From the NCBI RefSeq assembly GCF_027942865.1, contig NC_134507.1:34215711-34279710 (forward strand): a DNA stretch of 64,000 nucleotides. Direction: 5' to 3'. Numbering within the stretch: position 1 is the first letter of the stretch; each line of letters starts with the position of its first letter. Of this stretch, positions 11,932 through 23,099 are shown one piece after another. The notes below the pieces were generated by a model. That model saw only the letters and a program-made list of their open reading frames with translations, was not told where the DNA came from and made no database searches. The stretch comes from Odontesthes bonariensis. Its lineage: Eukaryota; Chordata; Actinopteri; Atheriniformes; Atherinopsidae. The translations under genes and the position numbers were made by a program.

Positions 11932-12479
11932 GAGTTGGAACTGTCAGAGGCTGACAACTCTTTTCCAGGTGCCTCACTCGGCCGGACGGTGCAGCAAATT
12001 CAACTGTCTGCAGTGCCATGCCAGCAGCTAACCTGAATCTGAAAAGCTTGCAGATTAAAACAGTCCGGCTTTTCTTCATCTTTCTGATCAGTTCTTGTTT
12101 CAACAACCAAGGAATTTGGAGCACAAATTGATTTAGTTTTTCCACTCTCCCCGTCTCTAGAGCCACACCCACCCACACTGGGAAAATTCTTAGTTGAGGC
12201 AAACCGTCACGGCTTAATATCTCCAGTGCAGAAATGCTGCCGTATTCTCATCTCGTTGTTGCCATCACTAAGGCAACGCCCACCTCCCTGGGGTGACTGC
12301 ACCGTATGACCTCACCTGACAACTGCGCAGCTGCATATCAGCTGTGCAGACCTGCCGCAGCATTCAGCAAACCTTGCAAAACATGGGTTTTAAAGATGGA
12401 AAGGTGTCGTTAAAGCAGCAACGCCAGAACAAAAACCAAGGTAGAGTTGCCCAGGGATATTCACGTTATACAGTCAAAT

Positions 12480-12643
12480 CAGGGGAGAGCGCGAACGCAG
12501 TCCCCCACTACCAGAAATTATGCAGTCGAGATTCCCACATTTGGGGAATTCGCAAGGGTCAGTACAGCCGGTGTGCAATGGCTGAGCCTCGTCCTGGGTG
12601 AACCACCTTCTTGATCATGGTATCTCCCCTGCCAGGTAAGTAT
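12480..12643 (-). ncRNA. rnu1: U1 snRNA, copy 18 (majority sequence)
   Basis: Full-length U1 identical to the majority. Its promoter opens the second higher-order block. Confidence 0.94.
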
Positions 12644-13191
12644 GAGTTGGAACTGTCAGAGGCTGACACCTCTTTTCCAGGTGCCTCACTCGGCCGGACG
12701 GTGCAGCAAATTCAACTGTCTGCAGTGCCATGCCAGCAGCTAACCTGAATCTGAAAAGCTTGCAGATTAAAACAGTCCGGCTTTTCTTCATCTTTCTGAT
12801 CAGTTTTTGTTTCAACAACCAAGGAACTTGGAGCACAAATTGATTTAGTTTTTCCACTCTCCCCATCTCTAGAGCCACACCCACCCACACTGGGAAAATT
12901 CTTAGTTGAGGCAAACCCTCACGGCTTAATATCTCCAGTGCAGAAATGCTGCCGTATTCTCATCTCGTTGTTGCCATCACTAAGGCAACGCCCACATGCC
13001 TGGGGTGACTGCACCGTATGACCTCACCTGACAACTGCGCAGCTGCATATCAGCTGTGCAGACCTGCCGCAGCATTCAGCAAACCTTGCAAAACATGGGT
13101 TTTAAAGATGGAAAGGTGTCGTTAAAGCAGCAACGCCAGAACAAAAACCAAGGTAGAGTTGCCCAGGGATAGTCACGTTATACAGTCAAAT

Positions 13192-13355
13192 CAGGGGAGA
13201 GCGCAAACGCAGTCCCCCACTACCAGAAATTATGCAGTCGAGATTCCCACATTTGGGGAATTCGCAAGGGTCAGTACAGCCGGTGTGCAATGGCTGAGCC
13301 TCGTCCTGGGTGAACCACCTTCTTGATCATGGTATCTCCCCTGCCAGGTAAGTAT
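13192..13355 (-). ncRNA. rnu1: U1 snRNA, copy 19 (UUUG tetraloop variant)
   Basis: Full-length U1 with the stem-loop 4 TTTG variant, exactly 4984 bp from copy 12. Confidence 0.92.
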
Positions 13356-13903
13356 GAATTGGAACTGTCAGAGGCTGACACCTCTTTTCCAGGTGCCTCA
13401 CTCGGCCGGACGGTGCAGCAAATTCAACTGTCAGCAGTGCCATGCCAGCAGCTAACCTGAATCTGAAAAGCTTGCAGATTAAAACAGTCCGGCTTTTCTT
13501 CATCTTTCTGATCAGTTTTTGTTTCAACAACCAAGGAACTTGGAGCACAAATTGATTTAGTTTTTCCACTCTCCCCATCTCTAGAGCCACACCCACCCAC
13601 ACTGGGAAAATTCTTAGTTGAGGCAAACCCTCACGGCTTAATATCTCCAGTGCAGAAATGCTGCCGTATTCTCATCTCGTTGTTGCCATCACTAAGGCAA
13701 CGCCCACCTGCCTGGGGTGACTGCACCGTATGACCTCACCTGACAACTGCGCAGCTGCATATCAGCTGTGCAGACCTGCCGCAGCATTCAGCAAACCTTG
13801 CAAAACATGGGTTTTAAAGATGGAAAGGTGTCGTTAAAGCAGCAACGCCAGGACAAAAACCAAGGTAGAGTTGCCCAGGGATATTCACGTTATACAGTCA
13901 AAT

Positions 13904-14067
13904 CAGGGGAGAGCGCGAACGCAGTCCCCCACTACCAGAAATTATGCAGTCGAGATTCCCACATTTGGGGAATTCGCAAGGGTCAGTACAGCCGGTGTGC
14001 AATGGCTGAGCCTCGTCCTGGGTGAACCACCTTCTTGATCATGGTATCTCCCCTGCCAGGTAAGTAT
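13904..14067 (-). ncRNA. rnu1: U1 snRNA, copy 20 (majority sequence)
   Basis: Full-length U1 identical to the majority sequence. Confidence 0.94.
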
Positions 14068-14615
14068 GAGTTGGAACTGTCAGAGGCTGACAACTCTTTT
14101 CCAGGTGCCTCACTCGGCCGGACGGTGCAGCAAATTCAACTGTCTGCAGTGCCATGCCAGCAGCTAACCTGAATCTGAAAAGCTTGCAGATTAAAACAGT
14201 CCGGCTTTTCTTCATCTTTCTGATCAGTTCTTGTTTCAACAACCAAGGAATTTGGAGCACAAATTGATTTAGTTTTTCCACTCTCCCCGTCTCTAGAGCC
14301 ACACCCACCCACACTGGGAAAATTCTTAGTTGAGGCAAACCGTCACGGCTTAATATCTCCAGTGCAGAAATGCTGCCGTATTCTCATCTCGTTGTTGCCA
14401 TCACTAAGGCAACGCCCACCTCCCTGGGGTGACTGCACCGTATGACCTCACCTGACAACTGCGCAGCTGCATATCAGCTGTGCAGACCTGCCGCAGCATT
14501 CAGCAAACCTTGCAAAACATGGGTTTTAAAGATGGAAAGGTGTCGTTAAAGCAGCAACGCCAGAACAAAAACCAAGGTAGAGTTGCCCAGGGATATTCAC
14601 GTTATACAGTCAAAT

Positions 14616-14779
14616 CAGGGGAGAGCGCGAACGCAGTCCCCCACTACCAGAAATTATGCAGTCGAGATTCCCACATTTGGGGAATTCGCAAGGGTCAGTA
14701 CAGCCGGTGTGCAATGGCTGAGCCTCGTCCTGGGTGAACCACCTTCTTGATCATGGTATCTCCCCTGCCAGGTAAGTAT
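14616..14779 (-). ncRNA. rnu1: U1 snRNA, copy 21 (majority sequence)
   Basis: Full-length U1 identical to the majority. The unit upstream of it changes from fourth-unit to first-unit variants, marking an exchange point. Confidence 0.94.
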
Positions 14780-15327
14780 GAGTTGGAACTGTCAGAGGAT
14801 GACACCTCTTTTCCAGGTGCCTCACTCGGCCGGACGGTGCAGCAAATTCAACTGTCTGCAGTGCCATGCCAGCAGCTAACCTGAATCTGAAAAGCTTGCA
14901 GATTAAAACAGTCCGGCTTTTCTTCATCTTTCTGATCAGTTTTTGTTTCAACAACCAAGGAACTTGGAGCACAAATTGATTTAGTTTTTCCACTCTCCCC
15001 ATCTCTAGAGCCACACCCACCCACACTGGGAAAATTCTTAGTTGAGGCAAACCCTCACGGCTTAATATCTCCAGTGCAGAAATGCTGCCGTATTCTCATC
15101 TCGTTGTTGCCATCACTAAGGCAACGCCCACATGCCTGGGGTGACTGCACCGTATGACCTCACCTGACAACTGCGCAGCTGCATATCAGCTGTGCAGACC
15201 TGCCGCAGCATTCAGCAAACCTTGCAAAACATGGGTTTTAAAGATGGAAAGGTGTCGTTAAAGCAGCAACGCCAGAACAAAAACCAAGGTAGAGTTGCCC
15301 AGGGATAGTCACGTTATACAGTCAAAT

Positions 15328-15491
15328 CAGGGGAGAGCGCAAACGCAGTCCCCCACTACCAGAAATTATGCAGTCGAGATTCCCACATTTGGGGAATTCG
15401 CAAGGGTCAGTACAGCCGGTGTGCAATGGCTGAGCCTCGTCCTGGGTGAACCACCTTCTTGATCATGGTATCTCCCCTGCCAGGTAAGTAT
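15328..15491 (-). ncRNA. rnu1: U1 snRNA, copy 22 (UUUG tetraloop variant)
   Basis: Full-length U1 with the TTTG tetraloop. It is an extra copy of this type outside the 4984-bp register, produced by the internal exchange in block 2. Confidence 0.92.
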
Positions 15492-16039
15492 GAGTTGGAA
15501 CTGTCAGAGGCTGACACCTCTTTTCCAGGTGCCTCACTCGGCCGGACGGTGCAGCAAATTCAACTGTCAGCAGTGCCATGCCAGCAGCTAACCTGAATCT
15601 GAAAAGCTTGCAGATTAAAACAGTCCGGCTTTTCTTCATCTTTCTGATCAGTTTTTGTTTCAACAACCAAGGAACTTGGAGCACAAATTGATTTAGTTTT
15701 TCCACTCTCCCCGTCTCTAGAGCCACACCCACCCACACTGGGAAAATTCTTAGTTGAGGCAAACCCTCACGGCTTAATATCTCCAGTGCAGAAATGCTGC
15801 CGTATTCTCATCTCGTTGTTGCCATCACTAAGGCAACGCCCACCTGCCTGGGGTGACTGCACCGTATGACCTCACCTGACAACTGCGCAGCTGCATATCA
15901 GCTGTGCAGACCTGCCGCAGCATTCAGCAAACCTTGCAAAACATGAGTTTTAAAGATGGAAAGGTGTCGTTAAAGCAGCAACGCCAGGACAAAAACCAAG
16001 GTAGAGTTGCCCAGGGATATTTACGTTATACAGTCAAAT

Positions 16040-16203
16040 CAGGGGAGAGCGCGAACGCAGTCCCCCACTACCAGAAATTATGCAGTCGAGATTCCCACAT
16101 TTGGGGAATTCGCAAGGGTCAGTACAGCCGGTGTGCAATGGCTGAGCCTCGTCCTGGGTGAACCACCTTCTTGATCATGGTATCTCCCCTGCCAGGTAAG
16201 TAT
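16040..16203 (-). ncRNA. rnu1: U1 snRNA, copy 23 (majority sequence)
   Basis: Full-length U1 identical to the majority. It shares its upstream variants with copy 15, eight units away. Confidence 0.94.
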
Positions 16204-16751
16204 GAGTTGGAACTGTCAGAGGCTGACACCTCTTTTCCATGTGCCTCACTCGGCCGGACGGTGCAGCAAATTCAACTGTCTGCAGTGCCATGCCAGCAGC
16301 TAACCTGAATCTGAAAAGCTTGCAGATTAAAACAGTCCGGCTTTTCTTCATCTTTCTGATCAGTTCTTGTTTCAACAACCAAGGAATTTGGAGCACAAAT
16401 TGATTTAGTTTTTCCACTCTCCCCATCTCTAGAGCCACACCCACCCACACTGGGAAAATTCTTAGTTGAGCCAAACCCTCACGGCTTAATATCTCCAGTG
16501 CAGAAATGCTGCCGTATTCTCATCTCGTTGTTGCCATCACTAAGGCAACGCCCACCTGCCTGGGGTGACTGCACCGTATGACCTCACCTGACAACTGCGC
16601 AGCTGCATATCAGCTGTGCAGACCTGCCGCAGCATTCAGCAAACCTTGCAAAACATGGGTTTTAAAGATGGAAAGGTGTCGTTAAAGCAGCAACGTCAGA
16701 ACAAAAACCAAGGTAGAGTTGCCCAGGGATATTCACATTATACAGTCAAAT

Positions 16752-16915
16752 CAGGGGAGAGCGCGAACGCAGTCCCCCACTACCAGAAATTATGCAGTCG
16801 AGATTCCCACATTTGGGGAATTCGCAAGGGTCAGTACAGCCGGTGTGCAATGGCTGAGCCTCGTCCTGGGTGAACCACCTTCTTGATCATGGTATCTCCC
16901 CTGCCAGGTAAGTAT
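16752..16915 (-). ncRNA. rnu1: U1 snRNA, copy 24 (majority sequence)
   Basis: Full-length U1 identical to the majority sequence. Confidence 0.94.
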
Positions 16916-17463
16916 GAGTTGGAACTGTCAGAGGCTGACAACTCTTTTCCAGGTGCCTCACTCGGCCGGACGGTGCAGCAAATTCAACTGTCTGCAGTGC
17001 CATGCCAGCAGCTAACCTGAATCTGAAAAGCTTGCAGATTAAAACAGTCCGGCTTTTCTTCATCTTTCTGATCAGTTCTTGTTTCAACAACCAAGGAATT
17101 TGGAGCACAAATTGATTTAGTTTTTCCACTCTCCCCGTCTCTAGAGCCACACCCACCCACACTGGGAAAATTCTTAGTTGAGGCAAACCGTCACGGCTTA
17201 ATATCTCCAGTGCAGAAATGCTGCCGTATTCTCATCTCGTTGTTGCCATCACTAAGGCAACGCCCACCTCCCTGGGGTGACTGCACCGTATGACCTCACC
17301 TGACAACTGCGCAGCTGCATATCAGCTGTGCAGACCTGCCGCAGCATTCAGCAAACCTTGCAAAACATGGGTTTTAAAGATGGAAAGGTGTCGTTAAAGC
17401 AGCAACGCCAGAACAAAAACCAAGGTAGAGTTGCCCAGGGATATTCACGTTATACAGTCAAAT

Positions 17464-17627
17464 CAGGGGAGAGCGCGAACGCAGTCCCCCACTACCAGAA
17501 ATTATGCAGTCGAGATTCCCACATTTGGGGAATTCGCAAGGGTCAGTACAGCCGGTGTGCAATGGCTGAGCCTCGTCCTGGGTGAACCACCTTCTTGATC
17601 ATGGTATCTCCCCTGCCAGGTAAGTAT
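17464..17627 (-). ncRNA. rnu1: U1 snRNA, copy 25 (majority sequence)
   Basis: Full-length U1 identical to the majority. Its promoter opens the third, partial higher-order block. Confidence 0.94.
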
Positions 17628-18175
17628 GAGTTGGAACTGTCAGAGGCTGACACCTCTTTTCCAGGTGCCTCACTCGGCCGGACGGTGCAGCAAATTCAAC
17701 TGTCTGCAGTGCCATGCCAGCAGCTAACCTGAATCTGAAAAGCTTGCAGATTAAAACAGTCCGGCTTTTCTTCATCTTTCTGATCAGTTTTTGTTTCAAC
17801 AACCAAGGAACTTGGAGCACAAATTGATTTAGTTTTTCCACTCTCCCCATCTCTAGAGCCACACCCACCCACACTGGGAAAATTCTTAGTTGAGGCAAAC
17901 CCTCACGGCTTAATATCTCCAGTGCAGAAATGCTGCCGTATTCTCATCTCGTTGTTGCCATCACTAAGGCAACGCCCACATGCCTGGGGTGACTGCACCG
18001 TATGACCTCACCTGACAACTGCGCAGCTGCATATCAGCTGTGCAGACCTGCCGCAGCATTCAGCAAACCTTGCAAAACATGGGTTTTAAAGATGGAAAGG
18101 TGTCGTTAAAGCAGCAACGCCAGAACAAAAACCAAGGTAGAGTTGCCCAGGGATAGTCACGTTATACAGTCAAAT

Positions 18176-18339
18176 CAGGGGAGAGCGCAAACGCAGTCCC
18201 CCACTACCAGAAATTATGCAGTCGAGATTCCCACATTTGGGGAATTCGCAAGGGTCAGTACAGCCGGTGTGCAATGGCTGAGCCTCGTCCTGGGTGAACC
18301 ACCTTCTTGATCATGGTATCTCCCCTGCCAGGTAAGTAT
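18176..18339 (-). ncRNA. rnu1: U1 snRNA, copy 26 (UUUG tetraloop variant)
   Basis: Full-length U1 with the TTTG tetraloop, 4984 bp from copy 19. Confidence 0.92.
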
Positions 18340-18887
18340 GAATTGGAACTGTCAGAGGCTGACACCTCTTTTCCAGGTGCCTCACTCGGCCGGACGGTGC
18401 AGCAAATTCAACTGTCAGCAGTGCCATGCCAGCAGCTAACCTGAATCTGAAAAGCTTGCAGATTAAAACAGTCCGGCTTTTCTTCATCTTTCTGATCAGT
18501 TTTTGTTTCAACAACCAAGGAACTTGGAGCACAAATTGATTTAGTTTATCCACTCTCCCCGTCTCTAGAGCCACACCCACCCACACTGGGAAAATTCTTA
18601 GTTGAGGCAAACCCTCACGGCTTAATATCTCCAGTGCAGAAATGCTGCCGTATTCTCATCTCGTTGTTGCCATCACTAAGGCAACAACCACCTGCCTGGG
18701 GTGACTGCACTGTATGACCTCACCTGACAACTGCGCAGCTGCATATCAGCTGTGCAGACCTGCCGCAGCATTCAGCAAACCTTGCAAAACATGGGTTTTA
18801 AAGATGGAAAGGTGTCGTTAAAGCAGCAACGCCAGGACAAAAACCAAGGTAGAGTTGCCCAGGGATATTCACGTTATACAGTCAAAT

Positions 18888-19051
18888 CAGGGGAGAGCGC
18901 GAACGCAGTCCCCCACTACCAGAAATTACGCAGTCGAGATTCCCACATTTGGGGAATTCGCAAGGGTCAGTACAGCCGGTGTGCAATGGCTGAGCCTCGT
19001 CCTGGGTGAACCACCTTCTTGATCATGATATCTCCCCTGCCAGGTAAGTAT
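18888..19051 (-). ncRNA. rnu1: U1 snRNA, copy 27 (last copy, variant)
   Basis: Full-length U1 with two changes: GAGATATCATG for GAGATACCATG in stem-loop 1, and one base in the segment before the Sm site (CTGCGTAATTTC for CTGCATAATTTC). About 312 bp of its upstream spacer remain before the array ends at the LINE. Confidence 0.88.
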
Positions 19052-19441
19052 GAGTTGGAACTGTCAGAGGCTGACACCTCTTTTCCAGGTGCCTCACTCG
19101 GCCGGACGGTGCAGCAAATTCAACTGTCTGCAGTGCCATGCCAGCAGCTAACCTGAATCTGAAAAGCTTGCAGATTAAAACAGTCCGGCTTTTCTTCATC
19201 TTTCTGATCAGTTCTTGTTTCAACAACCAAGGAATTTGGAGCACAAATTGATTTAGTTTTTCCACTCTCCCCGTCTCTAGAGCCACACCCACCCACACTG
19301 GGAAAATTCTTAGTTGAGGCAAACCCTCACGGCTTAATATCTCCAGTGCAGACATGCTGCCGTATTCAGCAAAACTTGCTAAACATCCACTTCATTGTTC
19401 ACATGTGCTCTTTTTTTTCATCTTTTTGCTGCCATCTCTAA

Positions 19442-19906
19442 TAGTGATGTGTCGGTCGCGAACGATCCGGCTCTAAGAGCCGGCTCTTTGAAGTGAACGA
19501 CAGGAACCGGCTCCATAATGGGAGCCATTTTGGGATCCTATTTGGGAGACGTTTTTTTTCTTTCAGTATCTCGCTGTCTCTCTGCCTCCCTGTCAGTGCC
19601 ACAGAGCCGACAGTTTTTTTCCCACGTCATTTTTTTTGTCCTTCGGACCGGTGCCTCGCTGTCTCTCCCATCTCCCTCCCCCTCCCTCTCCCTCTCCCTC
19701 TCCCTCTCCCTCTCCCTCTCCCTCTCCCTCTCCCTCTCCCTCTCCCTCTCCCTCACTCTCCCTCTCCTTGCGCGTTTTGCTCTGCTTCTGCCAGTGCTAG
19801 ACGGGGATATATGGGGAGCCGTTGTGGAGCCGAAAGAGACGGCTCTCCACAGTAAGTCGAGCCATTAGAGCCGCATCTGGAAAAAGACCCGAAAATCCCA
19901 TCACTA
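19442..19906 (+). mobile_element. hAT MITE inside the LINE
   Basis: The ends are tagtgatgtg and catcacta, giving TIRs that start TAGTGATG. The flanks carry a perfect 8-bp duplication, atctctaa (19434-19441 and 19907-19914), the hAT hallmark. The inside holds the fish hAT-type segment with ccggctct and agagccggctctttgaag, and a CCCTCT microsatellite. No transposase is encoded. The identical target duplication argues for a fairly young insertion. Confidence 0.88.
19675..19757 (+). repeat. (CCCTCT)n microsatellite
   Basis: About 14 copies of the hexamer lie inside the hAT MITE. They produce long but meaningless leucine-proline and arginine-glutamate open frames on both strands. Confidence 0.95.
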
Positions 19907-20572
19907 ATCTCTAAGATCCCAGAGCAGGTGCCTCACCGACTCGGGCGCGCCACAACCAGGTCGCGGGCAGGTTGAGATCGCTGACATGCCCCGGGAGTGC
20001 ATAACGGACCTGACTGGCAGGATCTCATGAGCCACCATCCACGACAGGTCCCGGAGTCTGTTTGGGAGAGCGGAATGGTTGACGTTGTACCAAACTGTTT
20101 AGTGCTCGCCAAACGCGAGCCCACGCACTGGACTCACTGGTTCCCGCTCCTGCACAACAGAGATCAGAGAGCGGTGGTTTGTTAAAACATGCAACTCCTC
20201 TGCCTCCAAGTTAAAATGCTTTTAGAACGTCTGGATAAAAGCATAGGATGGTGGCAGGCTAAAAGACACAGGCACTTTTAGGTCGGTGGGTAAAATCTTC
20301 AGTCTTCTGAGGTAAGAACCCATCCAGAATCGTGTCATTGCTTTAGTTTTGGGGTTTCCGGATGGGTCTGTGGCCTGTAGGATGTGCAGTGTAGTGTATC
20401 TGCTTCCTAAAAACAAATAAAAATCAGGCACTCCCTTTCCTCCTTTCTCTGTTTGTTTCTTCATTACATCTCTCCTCAGTCTATCCCACTTGGAGCCCCA
20501 CAGAAAATAAAAAATGGCTCGGTCCAGGTCTAAAAGCACTTTCCTAGGTGGGATTAAAACAGAACTGATTAG

Positions 20573-21017
20573 TGTCACAGCCCCTGGGGCTTGTGCTGGG
20601 CATGTCTCTCTCCTCCCTCTTTCTTTGTCTCCTCCCTGAGACCAGGAAGCTGATTGGAGTGTGCAGCAGTGATTCCGGCAGCTCGTACACCTGGCCGTCT
20701 GTGGGAGTGGTTTTAAGCCGCCTTATTTTGTTAATTCTTCCCTTTTGGTTCCTGGCTGGGTTTGTGAGAACAGCATTGTGTTTTGGGTTTGTTTGGTTTA
20801 TCCTTTTGTTATGTTTCGCACCATACAACACCTTTGCCGTACATTTATGCTCCATAACACCATTACACTACTGATGACTGATTGCCACATCCCATTGTTT
20901 TACTTTTGTTGAATTCGTAGCTTAAGTTCGAATTGTTTAAATAAATTTGATTTCCTTATAACTTACAAACCGCGTGCTTCCTCCTTTTTGATAAGGCTTT
21001 TGAGCCAGGTCGTGTCA
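20573..21017 (+). repeat. 5' LTR (445 bp)
   Basis: Begins TGTCACAG and ends GTCGTGTCA, with a polyadenylation-like aataaa near 20940. The primer-binding site follows within a few bases. Confidence 0.92.
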
Positions 21018-21773
21018 AATTGGGGGCTCGTCCTTGTTCTATTTGCTAAAGTTTATTGGGTAGTTTCTGAGCTTGGGGTTGTTGGTGGTGGGTTGATTGC
21101 TGCGCACCTGAGTGCTGATTACCCGCTGCCCTGCTGGGGGAGGGGTTGTTGGAAGTTTGCATGGCTTCAGTGGTTAGGTGAGGAGTTTCTCCTGGTGGTA
21201 CTATTGTTGGGGGTAGGTTGAAACTCTGACCTGGTTGTTTTGAGGAAGTGCATGGTTTGGTATTGAAGTTGATTTGGTTCTAGTTTGAAGGTAGTTTGTG
21301 TTGTGGTAATTTAGTTTATGCGCGCTGTTTGTTAATGTTTTGGGCTGGTTGTCAGGGTAAATGTTGGTTGGTGTGTCACATTGGACCGTGTGTTCCCTCT
21401 GTTAGGCTAAGTGCATTTTCCCTTTGGTATCTGCTCATCTGTCCGTAGTGTGGGGTGACGGCGGTTAGAGCAGTTGTCTCGGGGGCATGTCCATGGTTTT
21501 GGTGGTGTTGCCAGATGACTGGTCGCATCACCACACCAGTGGGTTTCAGTGCATAAATACCCGCTGCCAGATCCCCTGAAGACTAGGGTTGAGTTGGTTT
21601 AGGTTAGTTTTGGTTAGGCAGTTTAGTTAGTGGGGGGACACACACTGAGTAGGGGTCAGTGATGACCTTTGGCACACTGGCTACACTTGCTTTGTGACGC
21701 AGCACAGGTCTGGTTAGAGCGCCTGAGTGTTTTTCCTTTCACTGCTCTTTTTCTTAATTAGTATTGACCTGGC

Positions 21774-23090
21774 TTGTATGTTGGGAACTTTTCTAGCTTA
21801 GAGATGGCTAGCATTGCTGAGTTTGTGGAAGCTCCGAGTTTAGAGTTATTGAATAGATTCACCAAAAACCAGTTACTCCGAGTAGCAGACCACTACAAGA
21901 TAGGGATTAATGATAAAAAGTCAAATAAGGAGGTACTGAAGTCTGAGATTAAAGCCTTCTTGAGTGATTTAGGAATCCTGACCCTGACTGAGGAGGAGCC
22001 TCATCCGGATCCAGAGGAGAAGTGGCCTGGTGAATCTGGTGATGGTTTGGGCCAGCATTTTAATAAAGGAACTGGTAATTTAACATTTGAGCAGCAGAGG
22101 GAGCTGTTTTTTTTAAAGTCCCAAGAGAGAATTGAGGTGGAGAGGTTGCGGATTGAGCAGTCCAGACTTGACATTGAGAAAACTAAACTGGAACTGATAA
22201 AACAGGGGAAACTTGCAGCTGGGGAGGCTGGGGTAACTGGTGGTCGGTCAGGGGTTTCAGGGTCGAATGATCAGGACTTTGACATTTTTCGCAATCTGCA
22301 CCTGGTACCAAAGTTCAATGAAAAAGATCCAGAAACATTCTTTTCTCTTTTTGAATGCGTTGCTGAGGTCCGGAATTGGCCGGAGTCTGTGCGCACATTG
22401 ATGTTGCAGTGCGTATTTACTGGAAGAGCTCAAGAGGCCTATGCAAGTTTAAATTCAGAGGATAGTAAGCAGTACGCCTTAGTTAAAAAGGCAGTGTTAA
22501 GAGCTTTTGAGTTGGTGCCTGAGGCGTAACACAAACGTTTTCGTACGTGGCGGAAAAACGAGAAGCAAACCCATTTGGAATTGGCGGGTGATTTGGCGAG
22601 GCATTTTGACCGTTGGGTTGCTGCGCTGGAAGTCAGTGATTATGAGGGGTTGTGTGAACTTATAGTTCTCGAGCAATTTAAGAACACGTTACCTGAACAT
22701 ATTGCTAATTACATCAGTGACCAGAAAGTGAAAACAGTTGCGAACGCTGCGGCATTAGCAGATGAATATGTGCTCAGGCACAGACGTGGGTTTAGTGAGC
22801 GGCGTCTGTTTAGCCGGCACCCACCTGTCTGGTGGTAATGGTCATGGAAACGGGGCACGTTCCGATTTATATGCAGTGGGTAGCTCAGTTAAAGTTGTTG
22901 CTACAGAGGATCATGGTGTTCGTAGCCGTGAGGAAAGAACCTGTAATTACTGTCATAAAAAGGGCTATTTACAAGCTGACTGTTATGCTCTTAAGGCTAA
23001 GTCAAACTCTAACCAGTCTGTCTCTCAACCTAGGGCTAGAGGGGTGTCTATGGCTGTCTCAGTGCCACCTTCGCTGCCTTTGGTGGTGAA
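21774..23090 (+). pseudogene. gag region of the Gmr1-type element (fossil)
   Basis: A coiled-coil, glutamate-rich N-terminal part is followed by a capsid-like segment and then a zinc-knuckle-like C-x2-C...C motif near 22940. Capsids of Gmr1-like elements are the accepted source of the vertebrate SCAN domain. The region is broken. Confidence 0.75.
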
Positions 23091-23099
23091 GGGGGGGTT

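Larger units (their letters stand above)
63..19363 (-). repeat. Tandem array of a 712-bp U1 snRNA gene unit, 27 copies
   Basis: A unit of 712 bp (711 bp in one case) repeats head to tail about 27 times. Each unit contains a 164-nt U1 snRNA gene on the minus strand and about 548 bp of spacer. Units differ from each other by a few percent at most. The spacer has no other RNA gene I recognise. It contains a short dyad (cagctgcatatcagctg) and CACCC-rich sequence near 765-790 of the first unit. Long open frames of 85 and 99 codons recur in every unit, but they overlap U1 and its promoter and are chance. The array continues an established pattern: vertebrate U1 genes are often amplified as tandem repeats, as in Xenopus embryonic U1. 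Confidence 0.93.
7631..19363 (-). repeat. Higher-order repeat of seven U1 units (4984 bp), about 2.4 copies
   Basis: Diagnostic single-base variants recur every 4984 bp, which is seven times 712. Examples are the U1 gene with gcgcaaacg at 8208, 13192 and 18176, the spacer variant cacatgcctgg near 8008, 12992 and 17977, and tatgaattgg just upstream of U1 at 8371, 13355 and 18339. Block 1 starts near 7631, block 2 near 12615 and a partial block 3 near 17599. In block 2 the unit near 14751 starts like the fourth unit and ends like the first, and the next unit is again mixed. This indicates unequal exchange or conversion inside the array. Confidence 0.8.
19392..20572 (-). pseudogene. LINE ORF2, C-terminal part with zinc knuckle, interrupted by a hAT MITE
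   Basis: After the LTR element the frame resumes with the stretch ending AIFYFLWGSKWDRLRRDV and runs to about 20222. A further segment (about 19915-20200) reads HSRGMSAISTCPRPGCG and then ESVRHLLWD, the C-x3-C...H knuckle found at the end of Tx1/L1 ORF2. A hAT MITE lies four codons later, and the ORF then closes with RDGSKKMKKKSTCEQ and stop. At least one stop or frame change is present near 20100-20220. Confidence 0.7.

Noticed and set aside
241-19355. Repeated open frames of about 85 codons (plus) and 99 codons (minus) in every 712-bp unit
   Set aside because: They overlap the U1 gene and its promoter, and their conservation is explained by homogenisation of the repeat. Several copies have stops or frame changes in them.
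63-19363. The 712-bp repeat as a CRISPR array or anonymous satellite
   Set aside because: The unit is far too long for CRISPR and contains a full U1 gene, so it is a gene array.
19493-19868. Leucine-proline-rich or Arg-Glu-rich open frames
   Set aside because: They come from a (CCCTCT)n microsatellite inside a hAT MITE.
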